Notes: generated from the letters alone by a model not told the origin. A stretch of DNA of 64,000 nucleotides from Catenibacillus scindens (GCF_014202115.1 NZ_JACHFW010000006.1:62001-126000); one strand, 5' to 3'. Counted from the stretch's first letter, positions 43,906 through 54,066 are shown. A program made the numbers and translations.

Positions 43906-45348
43906 TTAATTATACACATGAAACTCCAGCTCTTCATCGCTGAGACGTATTTTGGCTCCATTTTCCAGGAAATATGGCCCCATCCCCGGCTGTATCCGGA
44001 CGCCGTTCACAAAAGTTCCGTTTTTAGAACAATTATCTTCAATATAGACTTTTTGATCAATCACCCGTATGATTGCGTGAACTCTTCCAACACCGTCATT
44101 TCCCGAAATACAAAATTCTGTAGCCTTGGGATTTCTCCCAATGCGGGTAATTTCTTTTGTGATTTCATAATTTTCCTTAGTTCTGCACCGGTATAAAACA
44201 AAATGCCGTACCAGGACAGTATCTGCTATTTTAAAAACCGTAGGCACGTTCTCCTCTTCATTGCCATATACCGTTGTTCCAAAATCCTGTTTCTCTACAG
44301 TTCTGTTCTCTATATTAATGGGCTGCCCCGGAATGATCATATCACTATTTCCAGACGGATCATGACCAGTTCCCGGGATTATATTTTTCGGATTTTGAGG
44401 AATTTGCCCCGGAATAAGGATATCTCCCCAGGGACTGATCCTCCGTCCTTCAGTTGGATCTTCATCCTGCTTATTCTTTTTGAACAGACTCTTTTTATCC
44501 TTTTTGGGCTTTTCTTTCTTATCCTTTTTTTCATTTTTCCTGAATAATCCCTTATGTTCTTTTGATTTCTTTGAGGGATGTTCTGATGAAGCAGCCACAT
44601 CCGGCTGTACACTCACAGGCCTGGCATTAGGATCCACGGGCGGTATTGGCTGAATCGACGGCATTGGCTGAACCGGCGGAATTGACTGATCCGGTCTGTC
44701 ATTTTGATACGCAGAAAAATTTCCGTAATTACCTTCTCTTCCCGATCTCTCCTGTGCAGAAAAACTTTCGGGAATCTTTTTAATTTCTCTTGTATACGGC
44801 TTTCCTGTTTTATGCTGATGAACCAAAGTTTTAAATTCTGTTATAGAAAAAGGCGCGAATGTTCCAAAGCAATTCACCAGCGCTGCCACATAACTGCAAT
44901 CCTCCCGCTGATCATACTGAACGCTAAATAACAATTTCTGCAAGAAAGATTCTATCGGAACGGCTTCCCGAAATACCGGAAGCACTATCATCTGAATATT
45001 CATATTATCCGGATTCACAAAAATATAATTTGGATCAAGAACATATGACGCGGTTTCTAACATATAATCTTCCGATGACATCCATACGTCAATAAAATTT
45101 TCTAAAATTGTCAGCAATTTATCCCGGCCAACAATAGCGGACAAAAACTCCTGAAGACTTTTCAGCCCTGTAATATCATATTTCATATACATCGTATCAT
45201 CCATCTGTACACAGGAAAATGATACAGTTCCATCAATCTTATTGTTCAGCATCATCTCAATGGATACCATATCCAAATTATCTTCTGGATTTTTTCTGTA
45301 AACTAAATATTGTTTTCCGCCCTGGACTTCATTATCAAACACAATCAT
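43906..45348 (-). CDS. FHA-domain protein with DUF6382-type N-terminus
   Basis: 480 residues. The first 180 resemble DUF6382, a domain usually found before FHA in Clostridia. A Pro/Gln-rich stretch and a Lys-rich stretch (about 205-300) follow. The last 90 residues are a forkhead-associated domain: TRIGRNPKATEF, GVGRVHAII, CSKNGTFVNG. The Ser that normally contacts phosphothreonine (S-x-x-H) is Gly here, so ligand binding may be altered. Last gene of the Tad operon. It is a likely reader for the Ser/Thr kinase encoded at 56.8-59.7 kb; that link is inference. Confidence 0.85.
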   Translation of the reverse strand: MIVFDNEVQGGKQYLVYRKNPEDNLDMVSIEMMLNNKIDGTVSFSCVQMDDTMYMKYDITGLKSLQEFLSAIVGRDKLLTILENFIDVWMSSEDYMLETASYVLDPNYIFVNPDNMNIQMIVLPVFREAVPIESFLQKLLFSVQYDQREDCSYVAALVNCFGTFAPFSITEFKTLVHQHKTGKPYTREIKKIPESFSAQERSGREGNYGNFSAYQNDRPDQSIPPVQPMPSIQPIPPVDPNARPVSVQPDVAASSEHPSKKSKEHKGLFRKNEKKDKKEKPKKDKKSLFKKNKQDEDPTEGRRISPWGDILIPGQIPQNPKNIIPGTGHDPSGNSDMIIPGQPINIENRTVEKQDFGTTVYGNEEENVPTVFKIADTVLVRHFVLYRCRTKENYEITKEITRIGRNPKATEFCISGNDGVGRVHAIIRVIDQKVYIEDNCSKNGTFVNGVRIQPGMGPYFLENGAKIRLSDEELEFHVYN

Positions 45349-45378
45349 TGTCTCTTTTCCTCCTGACCCTGTAAGATT

Positions 45379-46683
45379 CTATAAAAATACATTCAACTGT
45401 ATCAGCTTCCATACCTGCTCGCCGCTGCTTTCCTGTTTTACTGCCGCAGTTCCCTGATCTGAAATATCTGTCGCCTCGGTAAATACGGGATCAATCACCA
45501 TGTTGCCTGACGAATCAATATATCCCCATAAACCATCCTGGCAAACTGCCGCGAATCTATTGGTCATATTTCTTGCGTCATCAAACATGTAATCTATGAC
45601 CAGCTCTCCGTCAGGATTAACAAAGCCCCACTTTCCGTCTTTGCAGACAGCCGCGTATCCTTCCTCCGGGAAAGCCTTAGCGTCATCAAACGTCAAATCG
45701 CAGACAGAATCTCCATTCCGGTTAATCATATGATAGCTGCCATTTTCTTTTACAAATATCCGATTTTGTGACGAGCAGAAACCCTGTTCGTCCATGATCA
45801 CATCTTCGTAAAACTGTTCTGACTTTGGCTCTCCATCTTCATCCACCAGGAACCACTGTCCATTTTGCTGGCCGGCTCCCACATTTTCTTTAAAACCGCT
45901 GAGCTGATCCCAGGAAAAATCCGCCGCAGGCTCCATATTTTCATCAAGATAGCCATATTTTCCCGACTGGCACGCGATTGTCCGGTCTGATTCAAACATT
46001 CCTAATGATTCATAGCCGCTGTCCGGTACTTTTCGTGTCTGCCCGTCTTCGTCAATATAAATCCATGAATCATCTTCCCGGCATACAAGGGCAAACCCAT
46101 CCGCGGAAAAAGGAAATGCCGCTTTATATTCACAGGGGATTATTTCGTCACCGGAAGCATCAACAATGCCATAAAGCCCTTCGGATGAGACAACCATTGA
46201 TCCATTGACAATATTACTCAAAGTCTCATACCGGCAATAAAGTTCTTCATAACTTCCTTCTAATTCAATGAACCATCCCTGAGCGGCTTCATTATCCGGA
46301 TACTGCTCCAGAAATCCGTCTAAATATTGTAATGCATCAGTTTCATTACTGTTTTCCACATAATATTCCATCAGAGTATCCAATGCCTGAGAATCTTTCT
46401 GATCCGCCTCTGCTTGCTGCTGACATACACTGACAAATGACTGATTGTCGCCGCTTTGCAGATAGGCGTTTGCCAGTTTCATATAAATATCCGGCCTCTG
46501 CTCATATTCCAGCGCCGCTTCGTATTCAGCCACAGCATCCACATAGATTCCTTTGGATTCCAATTCCCCGGCCCTGGTCAGATGCGCTTCCAATTCTAAC
46601 GGATCATTTAATGCCGACGACACCGCTGTATACCACGATAATCCCAACAAAACCACAAATAGTAAAATGACATATTTTTTCAT
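45379..46683 (-). CDS. Membrane-anchored TPR and WG-repeat protein
   Basis: 434 residues from the ATG at 46683; a start at 46722 would lie inside the previous gene. One N-terminal membrane helix (VILLFVVLLGLSW) is followed by TPR-like helices (about 25-130) and then WG repeats: GLYGIVDASGDEIIP, GKYGYLDENMEP, GKWGFVNPDGELVI, GLWGYIDSSGNMVI. Most of the protein should lie outside the membrane. It occupies the slot of a TadD-like TPR protein in the pilus operon. WG repeats suggest a binding role; the ligand is unknown. The ribosome site is weak, so coupling to the upstream stop 2 bases away is likely. Confidence 0.75.
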   Translation of the reverse strand: MKKYVILLFVVLLGLSWYTAVSSALNDPLELEAHLTRAGELESKGIYVDAVAEYEAALEYEQRPDIYMKLANAYLQSGDNQSFVSVCQQQAEADQKDSQALDTLMEYYVENSNETDALQYLDGFLEQYPDNEAAQGWFIELEGSYEELYCRYETLSNIVNGSMVVSSEGLYGIVDASGDEIIPCEYKAAFPFSADGFALVCREDDSWIYIDEDGQTRKVPDSGYESLGMFESDRTIACQSGKYGYLDENMEPAADFSWDQLSGFKENVGAGQQNGQWFLVDEDGEPKSEQFYEDVIMDEQGFCSSQNRIFVKENGSYHMINRNGDSVCDLTFDDAKAFPEEGYAAVCKDGKWGFVNPDGELVIDYMFDDARNMTNRFAAVCQDGLWGYIDSSGNMVIDPVFTEATDISDQGTAAVKQESSGEQVWKLIQLNVFL

Positions 46684-46687
46684 CTTT

Positions 46688-47266
46688 TTACATACCAAGT
46701 GCCATTGACAAGATTGCTCCAATCAGTACAAAAGGCGCAAACGGTATTTCCTCCTTCAGCTTTATTTTTTTAAGGATCAGCATAACAATGCTGTAAACAG
46801 CCGAGACGACTACGGTCAGAAAGACCACAGAAAAGATACTTCCGCTTCCCATATATATGCCAATCACAGCAAACAGCTTAACATCGCCAAAACCGATGCC
46901 CCCTCTGGATACAAGATAGGCCACGAAAAAAAGTCCGCCCCCAAACAGCATCCCCAAACCTGCTGAAAAAGCCATAGACAGGCCAAATTCAGGATACATA
47001 AGCCATTCAGCCGCCAATATAAACACGCGCAGGATTAACAGTATAATTAATATCTTATTGGGGATCCGTTTTTCCTTTTGATCAATCCATGCGATCAAAA
47101 ACAATCCGGTTAAAAGGATCAAATACCGCAGGATTTTTAAAAATCCATATTGGAACAAGGAAAATTCCGCTATAAATCCCACCAAAACCAGAATTAACAG
47201 GATCAATAAGATTCTGAATTTTTTTTGTTTTAACTGTTCTTTAAACCATTGGATCTGTTGTTTCAT
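46688..47266 (-). CDS. tadV: Prepilin peptidase, A24 family (TadV-type)
   Basis: 192 residues with about six membrane helices. The two catalytic Asp of the GxGD aspartic proteases are visible: LIAWIDQKEKRIPN and GGIGFGDVKLF. It cleaves the leader peptides of the Flp pilin and TadE-like proteins of this operon. There is no N-methylase domain, as expected for a TadV-type enzyme. Confidence 0.88.
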   Translation of the reverse strand: MKQQIQWFKEQLKQKKFRILLILLILVLVGFIAEFSLFQYGFLKILRYLILLTGLFLIAWIDQKEKRIPNKILIILLILRVFILAAEWLMYPEFGLSMAFSAGLGMLFGGGLFFVAYLVSRGGIGFGDVKLFAVIGIYMGSGSIFSVVFLTVVVSAVYSIVMLILKKIKLKEEIPFAPFVLIGAILSMALGM

Positions 47267-47278
47267 CTTCCTGTCCCT

Positions 47279-47947
47279 CTACCATGTCAGCGTGGACGCG
47301 CACTGGCAAAATTCATAGCGTCCAAAGTTAAACTGGGGAAACATAGCGTTTTCCATCTCATATGTAACAATAATATCAATATTCATTTTTCCATCTTCTG
47401 CCGTATTCCATTGGGACAGAGAAAAATTCAAACCTGACAGGCCATCAACAACACCCAGTGATCTTAAATACTCATCCGGGTCATCAGAAATCAGCGCGAT
47501 GGAATTTTCAATGCTGTTCTCTGATAGCTCACCGACCACGGCCGTCAGGACGGTCTGGCTGCCCTGAGACTTGATCAGGCTGAAAACACCGTCTACAAGT
47601 TCGCTGGGTTCGCCGAGAACAGCCCCGAGATTTTCTATGGAATCCATCGCTCCCTCCACTGAACTTGTAAATTCCCTGCTTTTTCTGTTTGAATTTTGCA
47701 TCTTTTCAGCAATCCCCGCTTTCGTGAGAACATAGCTGTAGGTGGAAATCTGCTTTGCCGTCTGTGTAATGGCATGATGGATCAGCATTTCGGTCTGAAC
47801 AAACCTGGCTGCGTTAATCAGTGTAAAAAAAGCGCACATAAAAGGGATCAGAAACAAAAGAGCTTCCACAGTCAGCGAGCCTTTGTCTTTACCATTATTT
47901 CTGTTTTTTGTAGTACCTCTGCCTGTTAAATTTCTCAAACTTATCAC
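47279..47947 (-). CDS. TadE-like pseudopilin
   Basis: 222 residues. A short basic leader ends in Gly, followed by SLTVEALLFLIPFMCAFF. This is a type IV prepilin cleavage site with Glu at +5 of the mature protein and one membrane helix. The rest is extracytoplasmic with little similarity I recognise. It probably serves as a minor pilin or assembly factor of the Tad pilus. It ends 12 bases before the prepilin peptidase gene. Confidence 0.75.
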   Translation of the reverse strand: MISLRNLTGRGTTKNRNNGKDKGSLTVEALLFLIPFMCAFFTLINAARFVQTEMLIHHAITQTAKQISTYSYVLTKAGIAEKMQNSNRKSREFTSSVEGAMDSIENLGAVLGEPSELVDGVFSLIKSQGSQTVLTAVVGELSENSIENSIALISDDPDEYLRSLGVVDGLSGLNFSLSQWNTAEDGKMNIDIIVTYEMENAMFPQFNFGRYEFCQCASTLTW

Positions 47948-47954
47948 CCTTTAC

Positions 47955-48647
47955 TTACTCAGCAGCAACTGTTACACGATCATAGAGCTGTTCTGCCAGA
48001 TGCTCTAATCCTATCTCGTCAGCTAACGGCCCCTCATAGCTTATAAGCATGATCACCGAATCCCTCATCTGTAAGGCTAAACATAAATCCGAAACAGCGT
48101 ACTCGCTCTCATCCACATAATAATAAGCGGGAACCTGATCTGTTCCCATATCTGTCCCATCAGGAAACTCCTCTTTCAGCAAATCCATAGAATAAAGATC
48201 CGGCGTATATAATCGGAATCCCAGAACTTCGCTGTCATCCTCAGAGGTTAGCTGTACATAAGAAAAATATTCTTCCCGATTTTCAAGGAGTCCCTCCTGG
48301 GCAGCCTCTGCCAGAGTAATGTTTCCGGTTTCAATAACTGCATGTTCCATATTATCTTCCCCTGTAAAGCAGGCCATAAAGGTATACCTCTCCGGCATAT
48401 CCACGGTACAGTATTGCTGCTGTTCTCCGTTATAATATGTTCCCATAGGCACAGAGATCATTGTCATAGCATCAGACACATCCCCCTCTGTACCCCCATC
48501 ATCTTCCACTGTCTGGGTTTCGCCATTAATTGTCGTGACTGTCTGCCCGCCGTCACTTTCCATTTGAGTTTCGGCCTGGAAAGGACTGCATCCCGCAGCA
48601 GATAATATCATCGCCCCTATCGCCAAAATTACTGTCCTTTTCTCCAT
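47955..48647 (-). CDS. Lipoprotein in the Tad locus
   Basis: 230 residues. The N-terminus (KRTVILAIGAMILSAAGC) is a lipoprotein signal with lipobox LSAAGC, so the mature protein is anchored outside the membrane at Cys20. An acidic, Thr-rich stretch follows and then a globular region that I do not recognise. Its place between two pilin-like genes suggests a role in pilus assembly at the outer face. Confidence 0.75.
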   Translation of the reverse strand: MEKRTVILAIGAMILSAAGCSPFQAETQMESDGGQTVTTINGETQTVEDDGGTEGDVSDAMTMISVPMGTYYNGEQQQYCTVDMPERYTFMACFTGEDNMEHAVIETGNITLAEAAQEGLLENREEYFSYVQLTSEDDSEVLGFRLYTPDLYSMDLLKEEFPDGTDMGTDQVPAYYYVDESEYAVSDLCLALQMRDSVIMLISYEGPLADEIGLEHLAEQLYDRVTVAAE

Positions 48648-48672
48648 ACAACATCCTCCATATTTTTATGGT

Positions 48673-51366
48673 CTAATAACCTAAAATACTTTCATAATCA
48701 ATAGTGTAATAATCTCCCGGAAATCCCCATGCACCGCTTTCTCCCCAGTCTGAAATCTTTCTCATAAAGGTCGTCCTGCACTTCACATCCGCCTGGACGG
48801 CCACCATTGTATAACTGTTGAGAAGATCAACGCCCGGCTGATTTACCTGGATACAGTCGGCAATCCGCCCAAGAACCCCGGCTTCATGTCCTGTCAGTAT
48901 AGAAATATTCAGGAATACCCGCAAATAATCAGAATAATCAAAGGTTATCTTCGCAGCACTACTGTTTACATTGGAAAATAGAGAACCAGTACACCATGTA
49001 CGTTCGTCTTTTATTATGGCGACTCCGTATCCCTGTTTAAGTAGTCGCACATCATTGGCGGTTTCTACACCTGCAAATCCCAGCTTGATCACAACCGATA
49101 CAATAGGTATCAAATAGGGGGCTGCGCCTGCAATGGCCGATGCGGCCGTTTGAGCTGTTAAGTTGATTGTACCGTTTGTAAAAGCGAAAAAAGAATTAAA
49201 TAGCATTCGTATACCAAAGATCAGCATTACTGTATTACGCACATTATTCTGAGAAGACGAATCCCCCCACAAAATATACTCACACTCCGCTCCATAGGCT
49301 TTATGCCCTGATAATTTATATCCGCTGATGCTGATCACATCTTCTGCCGGAAGACTTGCCCCATCTTCTTTATCTATCGTATAGTAGGAAAACATCTGCA
49401 TGGCGTACTCCGCAATATAGAGATTTTCCGCTCCCCTGGTAACAATTTCATCCACTCGATCAAGGAAAGAGTTGGCCGCGCTGATGGAGCTTTTAAATTC
49501 TGAGACAGCTTCTTTTCTTGCCCCGGAATCGTCTACATCGCCGGTAATATCCAGGCCGGTCAGGGAATCGTCTGCCGATGAGGCGCTGGTACTCGTCACA
49601 GAAGAAGGAAGAGTGACTCCCGCGCTGCTCCAGTCAAAATCCGGATAGCCGTCGATGGTTCCTGCCTCCGCCGCCCCGTCTTTGCTCCCGTTAAGATTTT
49701 CATTGGCTGCATTCTGTTCTTCCTGGGAATCCTCCTGAGACTTTTCCTCACAATATTCTATTAATCTCCTGTAAAAAAAATCATCCCCAATAGACAACGA
49801 GGCTGGGCTAACAGCCATACTCAAATGTTCATAGTTTTGTATATATACGGCCCTCGCGGTTTCAATGAATGTATATTCCGGCGTATATCCGGCAACTGTA
49901 TTTTCGGCTTCCTGACTGTATTCAGAAAGCTGAGAAGATGGTTCTTCTATTGCGATAGATTGATCCCAAAATTTTTCACCTTCCAGCCCTGAACTTAAAT
50001 CTTCAAAGAAGGTCTGGTTCTGCTGCACCTTTTCCATAAGATCTTCCAGATTTTCCAGGTTGCTCTTCCCTTCACCGCTCATAAAGAAGTCTCTGTACCG
50101 GTTGGTTTCTTCTTCCATCGAGCCGCCTTTTCCCAGATCTACAAGCGCCTGCGTCTTATCATCCCAGTTTTCAAACTTATCCGCGGCGTCCTCCAGTTTG
50201 TCCTCGACAATTTCCAGTTTGTCATAAGCATCGCTGGCCAATGGCACAACAGCTTCAGCCGAAGTTACAAAACTGTGTAAGATAGAGTAGTGGTTATTGA
50301 CAATGTTTCTTGCCGTGTTCCATAAAGCGTCCTCATAACCGGAAAGCCTCTGCTCATGGTATTTATAATCGGATACAATCTTTTCCAGTTCTTCCCGCTC
50401 CTGATTATTTTCCTGAGCCGCCTCAGTTTCTGCCTGGGTACCGGTCTCCGAACTGGCCTCGGTTTCTTCCTGAGCCTTGTCATAATCATTCAGCAGTTTA
50501 TCAATACCTTCAGAACCCACAAGATCATTCACCGTATTTTTGTAATATAAACTGTCCATGTAGCTGTTAAAGGACACGGAACTGGTGACAGCGTTCATAT
50601 CCACCTGCTGTGCAGAAGCAATATAGCTTTCCGCCATGGATTTTAAATCTGTACTGCCAGACCTTTCCTCATAATCCTGAATAGCCGCCCACATGAGCAA
50701 GGCTCTGGAAAGATCCACGGTAAATGCATTATAGGCATTATTTAAAGCAGTACCCACGTCTCCCAGAGAGACGTACTGCTGGATTGCCTGTTCCAGAAGA
50801 TCCAGAGCGGTTTTCGCTTCTTCAAAAGAATCCTGGCATTCTTCCATGGACAGACTAAAATCCATCTCCGCCTCCATGGCTTCCGTCATTTTTTGAGTGT
50901 CTTTTAGCTCATTGAGTTTTTCCAGAACAACCTCTGTAAGGCAGACCGGCGCCCGGTATTTCATATATTCCAGAATCTGCTGTTTTTCTACCTCTGTGCG
51001 GTAAATCTCTGACCCTGCCACATTGATCGCCTCAAAATTCTCAGTGAGAAGATCCAGAAGTTTATTATAATCTTCCGTATCCGGCAGGCCGGTTCCATTC
51101 AGGGAGGCGTTAAAAAATCCCTCTAACTGGCCGGACATGGCTTCCGGCGATTCATCCATGACAAATAAGCCGTATTCATCGTGAAGTTGCTCATTATATT
51201 GAGCCAGCCCCGCATTCATGGCCATCTCGCCGGAATCTGAAATCACCACTTTCGCCATGTAAATCCTGGCGGCATCGGCTGTCATCCCGCCAAAAAGAAG
51301 GACAGGCAGAAGGATTAGGCACAAAAATACAGATATGGCTCCATGATTTTTATAAAACAATCTCAA
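48673..51366 (-). CDS. DUF5702 (TadG-like) pilus-locus protein
   Basis: 897 residues. The N-terminus GAISVFLCLILLPVLLFGGMTADAARIY is a pilin-like helix like those in TadG-type proteins. A very long extracytoplasmic region, mostly helical and rich in Glu, Ser and Asn, follows. A hydrophobic stretch near 735-790 (MLIFGIRMLFNSFFAF, SAIAGAAPYLIPIVSVVI) may re-enter the membrane. DUF5702 proteins accompany Tad operons in Clostridia and have no proven role. Ends 25 bases before the lipoprotein gene. Confidence 0.8.
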   Translation of the reverse strand: MRLFYKNHGAISVFLCLILLPVLLFGGMTADAARIYMAKVVISDSGEMAMNAGLAQYNEQLHDEYGLFVMDESPEAMSGQLEGFFNASLNGTGLPDTEDYNKLLDLLTENFEAINVAGSEIYRTEVEKQQILEYMKYRAPVCLTEVVLEKLNELKDTQKMTEAMEAEMDFSLSMEECQDSFEEAKTALDLLEQAIQQYVSLGDVGTALNNAYNAFTVDLSRALLMWAAIQDYEERSGSTDLKSMAESYIASAQQVDMNAVTSSVSFNSYMDSLYYKNTVNDLVGSEGIDKLLNDYDKAQEETEASSETGTQAETEAAQENNQEREELEKIVSDYKYHEQRLSGYEDALWNTARNIVNNHYSILHSFVTSAEAVVPLASDAYDKLEIVEDKLEDAADKFENWDDKTQALVDLGKGGSMEEETNRYRDFFMSGEGKSNLENLEDLMEKVQQNQTFFEDLSSGLEGEKFWDQSIAIEEPSSQLSEYSQEAENTVAGYTPEYTFIETARAVYIQNYEHLSMAVSPASLSIGDDFFYRRLIEYCEEKSQEDSQEEQNAANENLNGSKDGAAEAGTIDGYPDFDWSSAGVTLPSSVTSTSASSADDSLTGLDITGDVDDSGARKEAVSEFKSSISAANSFLDRVDEIVTRGAENLYIAEYAMQMFSYYTIDKEDGASLPAEDVISISGYKLSGHKAYGAECEYILWGDSSSQNNVRNTVMLIFGIRMLFNSFFAFTNGTINLTAQTAASAIAGAAPYLIPIVSVVIKLGFAGVETANDVRLLKQGYGVAIIKDERTWCTGSLFSNVNSSAAKITFDYSDYLRVFLNISILTGHEAGVLGRIADCIQVNQPGVDLLNSYTMVAVQADVKCRTTFMRKISDWGESGAWGFPGDYYTIDYESILGY

Positions 51367-51381
51367 TGTTCGTCCCTCCGG

Positions 51382-52086
51382 CTAAAATATGACAGACAAA
51401 ACTTCATCCATCTTTTGTAAAAATTCGTTGTATCCGTCAGAATAGCCCAGCTTTTCCATAATATAATCCACAAGGTCCGTGGCAAGATCTACATTTCGCA
51501 CAAAGGCGCTGGGGTTCATTGAGTAACTGTAGGCCACCGTCCGGATAGTTGTATCCGCGTCATATCCAAGATAGGCCAGCACGCCCGGAAGGGGAATGGA
51601 ATGGGTCATGGTCACTGTGATCTCCGTCCCGAAAAATCCCGTATCAATCTCCACCTCCGGAGCGCTGACAGTTCCAAGGGCAATCAATGTGGATCTTCGG
51701 GCGTCACTGGCAAATCTGCTGGTATAGCTTCCTCCGTCACTCTCCGCTACTCCAATAGCAGACAAAACATCTGCCACCTCCCGGTACAGTGTGGAAAGCC
51801 TTCCGTGATAAGCGCCGTAATACTCTGTCACTTCGCCGGACGAGGGCAGACCGCCTTCGGGGAAATCAATTTCATTATCTGCGCCCATGCCAAAAACATC
51901 ATATCCGATATAAGCTTCCTCCCTGGCCGCTACCGCCGCCACTCTCTGAACCTGATACATCATCATATATTCCTGCATATTAAATAAAGCCAGATAAATT
52001 AAAGCCATCACAGTGCAAAGCACGATAGGCATGTATATCGCCGCCTCTACCATGATGGCCCCGTTTTCATTTCCTGTTTTTTTCAT
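51382..52086 (-). CDS. tadE: TadE family pseudopilin
   Basis: 234 residues. The leader ends in Gly and is followed by AIMVEAAIYMPIVLC, with Glu at +5, so it is a prepilin-peptidase substrate with one membrane helix. YMMMYQVQRVAAVAAREEAY is the usual TadE region after the helix. It lies 53 bases after the Flp pilin gene and 15 before the DUF5702 gene. Confidence 0.85.
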   Translation of the reverse strand: MKKTGNENGAIMVEAAIYMPIVLCTVMALIYLALFNMQEYMMMYQVQRVAAVAAREEAYIGYDVFGMGADNEIDFPEGGLPSSGEVTEYYGAYHGRLSTLYREVADVLSAIGVAESDGGSYTSRFASDARRSTLIALGTVSAPEVEIDTGFFGTEITVTMTHSIPLPGVLAYLGYDADTTIRTVAYSYSMNPSAFVRNVDLATDLVDYIMEKLGYSDGYNEFLQKMDEVLSVIF

Positions 52087-52139
52087 AGCACTTTTCCTAA
52101 AAGATTCTGCTGCGGATTCATTCCGCAGCAGAAAGAATA

Positions 52140-52337
52140 TTATTCGACACCAATAAAAGTATTTAATTGCTTCATTATATTATTCATTGCCTTTGTAAGA
52201 CCATCTCTAAAAATGTATGCCACTGCCACAATAATGACAATCACCACAATAATCGCCACAATCTCCGCAGCTCCTTTTTCTTCCTTCATCATCTTTTCCA
52301 GTAAATCCTGTTTAAATCTCCAAAGCGCGTATCTCAT
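52140..52337 (-). CDS. flp: Flp-type major pilin
   Basis: 65 residues. A basic leader (RYALWRFKQDLLEKMMKEEKG) is followed by AAEIVAIIVVIVIIVAVAYIF, one membrane helix, and a short amphipathic tail ending FIGVE. The size and design match Flp1-like pilins, the fibre subunit of Tad pili. Gaps of 56 and 53 bases on each side are the largest within the operon, which fits separate translation at a high rate. Confidence 0.88.
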   Translation of the reverse strand: MRYALWRFKQDLLEKMMKEEKGAAEIVAIIVVIVIIVAVAYIFRDGLTKAMNNIMKQLNTFIGVE

Positions 52338-52393
52338 CTCTTCATTCTCCTTTACTTTTGTGTTATTTTATTTAAGCCGGTATATTTCCGAAC

Positions 52394-53257
52394 TTACATC
52401 GTCATAAATGCTGGTATGATGATCATGATCAGAATCCCTATAAAAATCATCGCCGTCGGTATGAGCAAACTGGAATTGGCTTTTTCTCCTTTTTGTTTTG
52501 CCAGATGCTTTTTCTCCTCCCACATTTCATCAGACAATTCTTTTAAATAAAAGGTCAGTTCCGCGTTTCCCTTCTGCATATTCTGAATCATTGTGGAAGC
52601 AAAACGCCGGGCCTGCTTAATGGTACAGCGCTCAGCAAAATTTCTGTAAGCGACCAGCTCCGCTGTCCCGTTATCAATTTCCTGGACAGTCTCCTGCATC
52701 TCCTTATACAGCACCCCGCTGCTCCCAAAAGCAATCTTTTTCCAGGCGTCTCGAAGCACCATGCCGGAATTGACAAGAAGGGTCATCTTTGACAACATCT
52801 GGGGCATCTGAGCCAGAAGTTCATCCCTCCGCTCCGAAAGCTGATCATTGAGCAGCTCATCCAGATAGAACATCAGCGCGACCGCTAGAAACACCCCAAA
52901 GAAGACCAGCATGAGGGAGTTTCCCATAGCCCCAAGCAAAACCAGCAGTACAAGTACAGTAAAACTGTAGGTCCATTTGGCTCCGTTAATGACATAATAA
53001 TAGTATTGGGCATATCTTCTGCCCTGGACTTCCGATATTTCCTTAATCCGCTTTCTTGCCCTAGGACTTCTTCCATCCAGTTTAAAAAGTTTCATAAGGG
53101 CAAAACCCACGCAAAACAATTCCGGATACTTATATTTTTCCGGATCTATGGATGAGATAATGTCTGCATAAGGACGTTCATATTTTTTTGCCAGAATGAT
53201 CCAGAAAAGAACTAGCCCTGTGGCCAGCAGGAGCATAAACAATCTTTCACCACTCAT
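52394..53257 (-). CDS. tadC: Tad pilus inner-membrane platform protein TadC
   Basis: 287 residues with a T2SSF domain. Membrane helices at the N-terminus, near 95-130 and at the C-terminus (SLLIPTAMIFIGILIMIII) flank a cytoplasmic helical bundle. LLAQMPQMLSKMTLLVNSGMVLRDAW is the family signature. It forms the rotor-like platform with TadB. Confidence 0.9.
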   Translation of the reverse strand: MSGERLFMLLLATGLVLFWIILAKKYERPYADIISSIDPEKYKYPELFCVGFALMKLFKLDGRSPRARKRIKEISEVQGRRYAQYYYYVINGAKWTYSFTVLVLLVLLGAMGNSLMLVFFGVFLAVALMFYLDELLNDQLSERRDELLAQMPQMLSKMTLLVNSGMVLRDAWKKIAFGSSGVLYKEMQETVQEIDNGTAELVAYRNFAERCTIKQARRFASTMIQNMQKGNAELTFYLKELSDEMWEEKKHLAKQKGEKANSSLLIPTAMIFIGILIMIIIPAFMTM

Positions 53258-53269
53258 TTCCCCACCGCC

Positions 53270-54064
53270 TTATATTTTGATATCAATGATCTTTCTTCCA
53301 ATGACGTAAGCCAGAATAAAGATCCCGATACAGAAGATTTTAACAACGACTGTTACCGGCGTATTTTCTCCGGCCATTCCTGAACCCAGTCCTTTCAACA
53401 TAACAACGATGATCACTGGCATAACCATCATAATATTCAGCTCATTTTGAGATCCGGCGACCATTGTCTCAATTTCCATCTCAACATCAATTTTATCGTT
53501 GATAATCTCACGGGTATCCGAAACAATCCGTTTCAAATCTCCGCCTCTCCGGTTGCAGATTTCAAAAACATTGGCAAAACTTAAAACATCATCCAGACTG
53601 CTCCGCTGGGCGAAGTCCAGAAGGAGGGATTCTATAGTCATGTTATTGGCAAGGCCGGTACAGATTGTCTGAACTTCCCGGACAATGTCCGCGCCTTCCC
53701 CATAAATAGACGCCATATCATTGAGGGCATTAGAAAAAGCATCCACCGTATTTGATCCCGCAGAATAGGAAGACGCCAGCGATTCCAGCAGATCCCTGAA
53801 CTGATTTCTCAGTTCATTCAGTTGTTTTTTCTGTCGGTATCTGCAGTAATATTTGGGAAGGATGACCGCGCAGATCACACCTCCAATCAAAGAAAAAAAC
53901 AGACTGTTAAAAAACGCGTACATCACCACAAAAGCGGCGGCAAAGCCAAGAAGTATGGCGATCATATAATCCGTCCGGGTCATATGGTATACATGATAAT
54001 CTTTGGCATTTCCCATAAGTCCTTTTTTTTCTACATATACTTCTTTCTTTTTCTTCTTAGCCAT
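53270..54064 (-). CDS. tadB: Tad pilus inner-membrane platform protein TadB
   Basis: 264 residues, T2SSF domain. A basic start (AKKKKKEVYVEKKG) precedes membrane helices (MIAILLGFAAAFVVMYAFF). The cytoplasmic part shows FRDLLESLASSYSAGSNTVDAF and FEICNRRGGDLKRIV. Two C-terminal helices close it. It starts 2 bases after tadA. Confidence 0.9.
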   Translation of the reverse strand: MAKKKKKEVYVEKKGLMGNAKDYHVYHMTRTDYMIAILLGFAAAFVVMYAFFNSLFFSLIGGVICAVILPKYYCRYRQKKQLNELRNQFRDLLESLASSYSAGSNTVDAFSNALNDMASIYGEGADIVREVQTICTGLANNMTIESLLLDFAQRSSLDDVLSFANVFEICNRRGGDLKRIVSDTREIINDKIDVEMEIETMVAGSQNELNIMMVMPVIIVVMLKGLGSGMAGENTPVTVVVKIFCIGIFILAYVIGRKIIDIKI

Positions 54065-54066
54065 GA

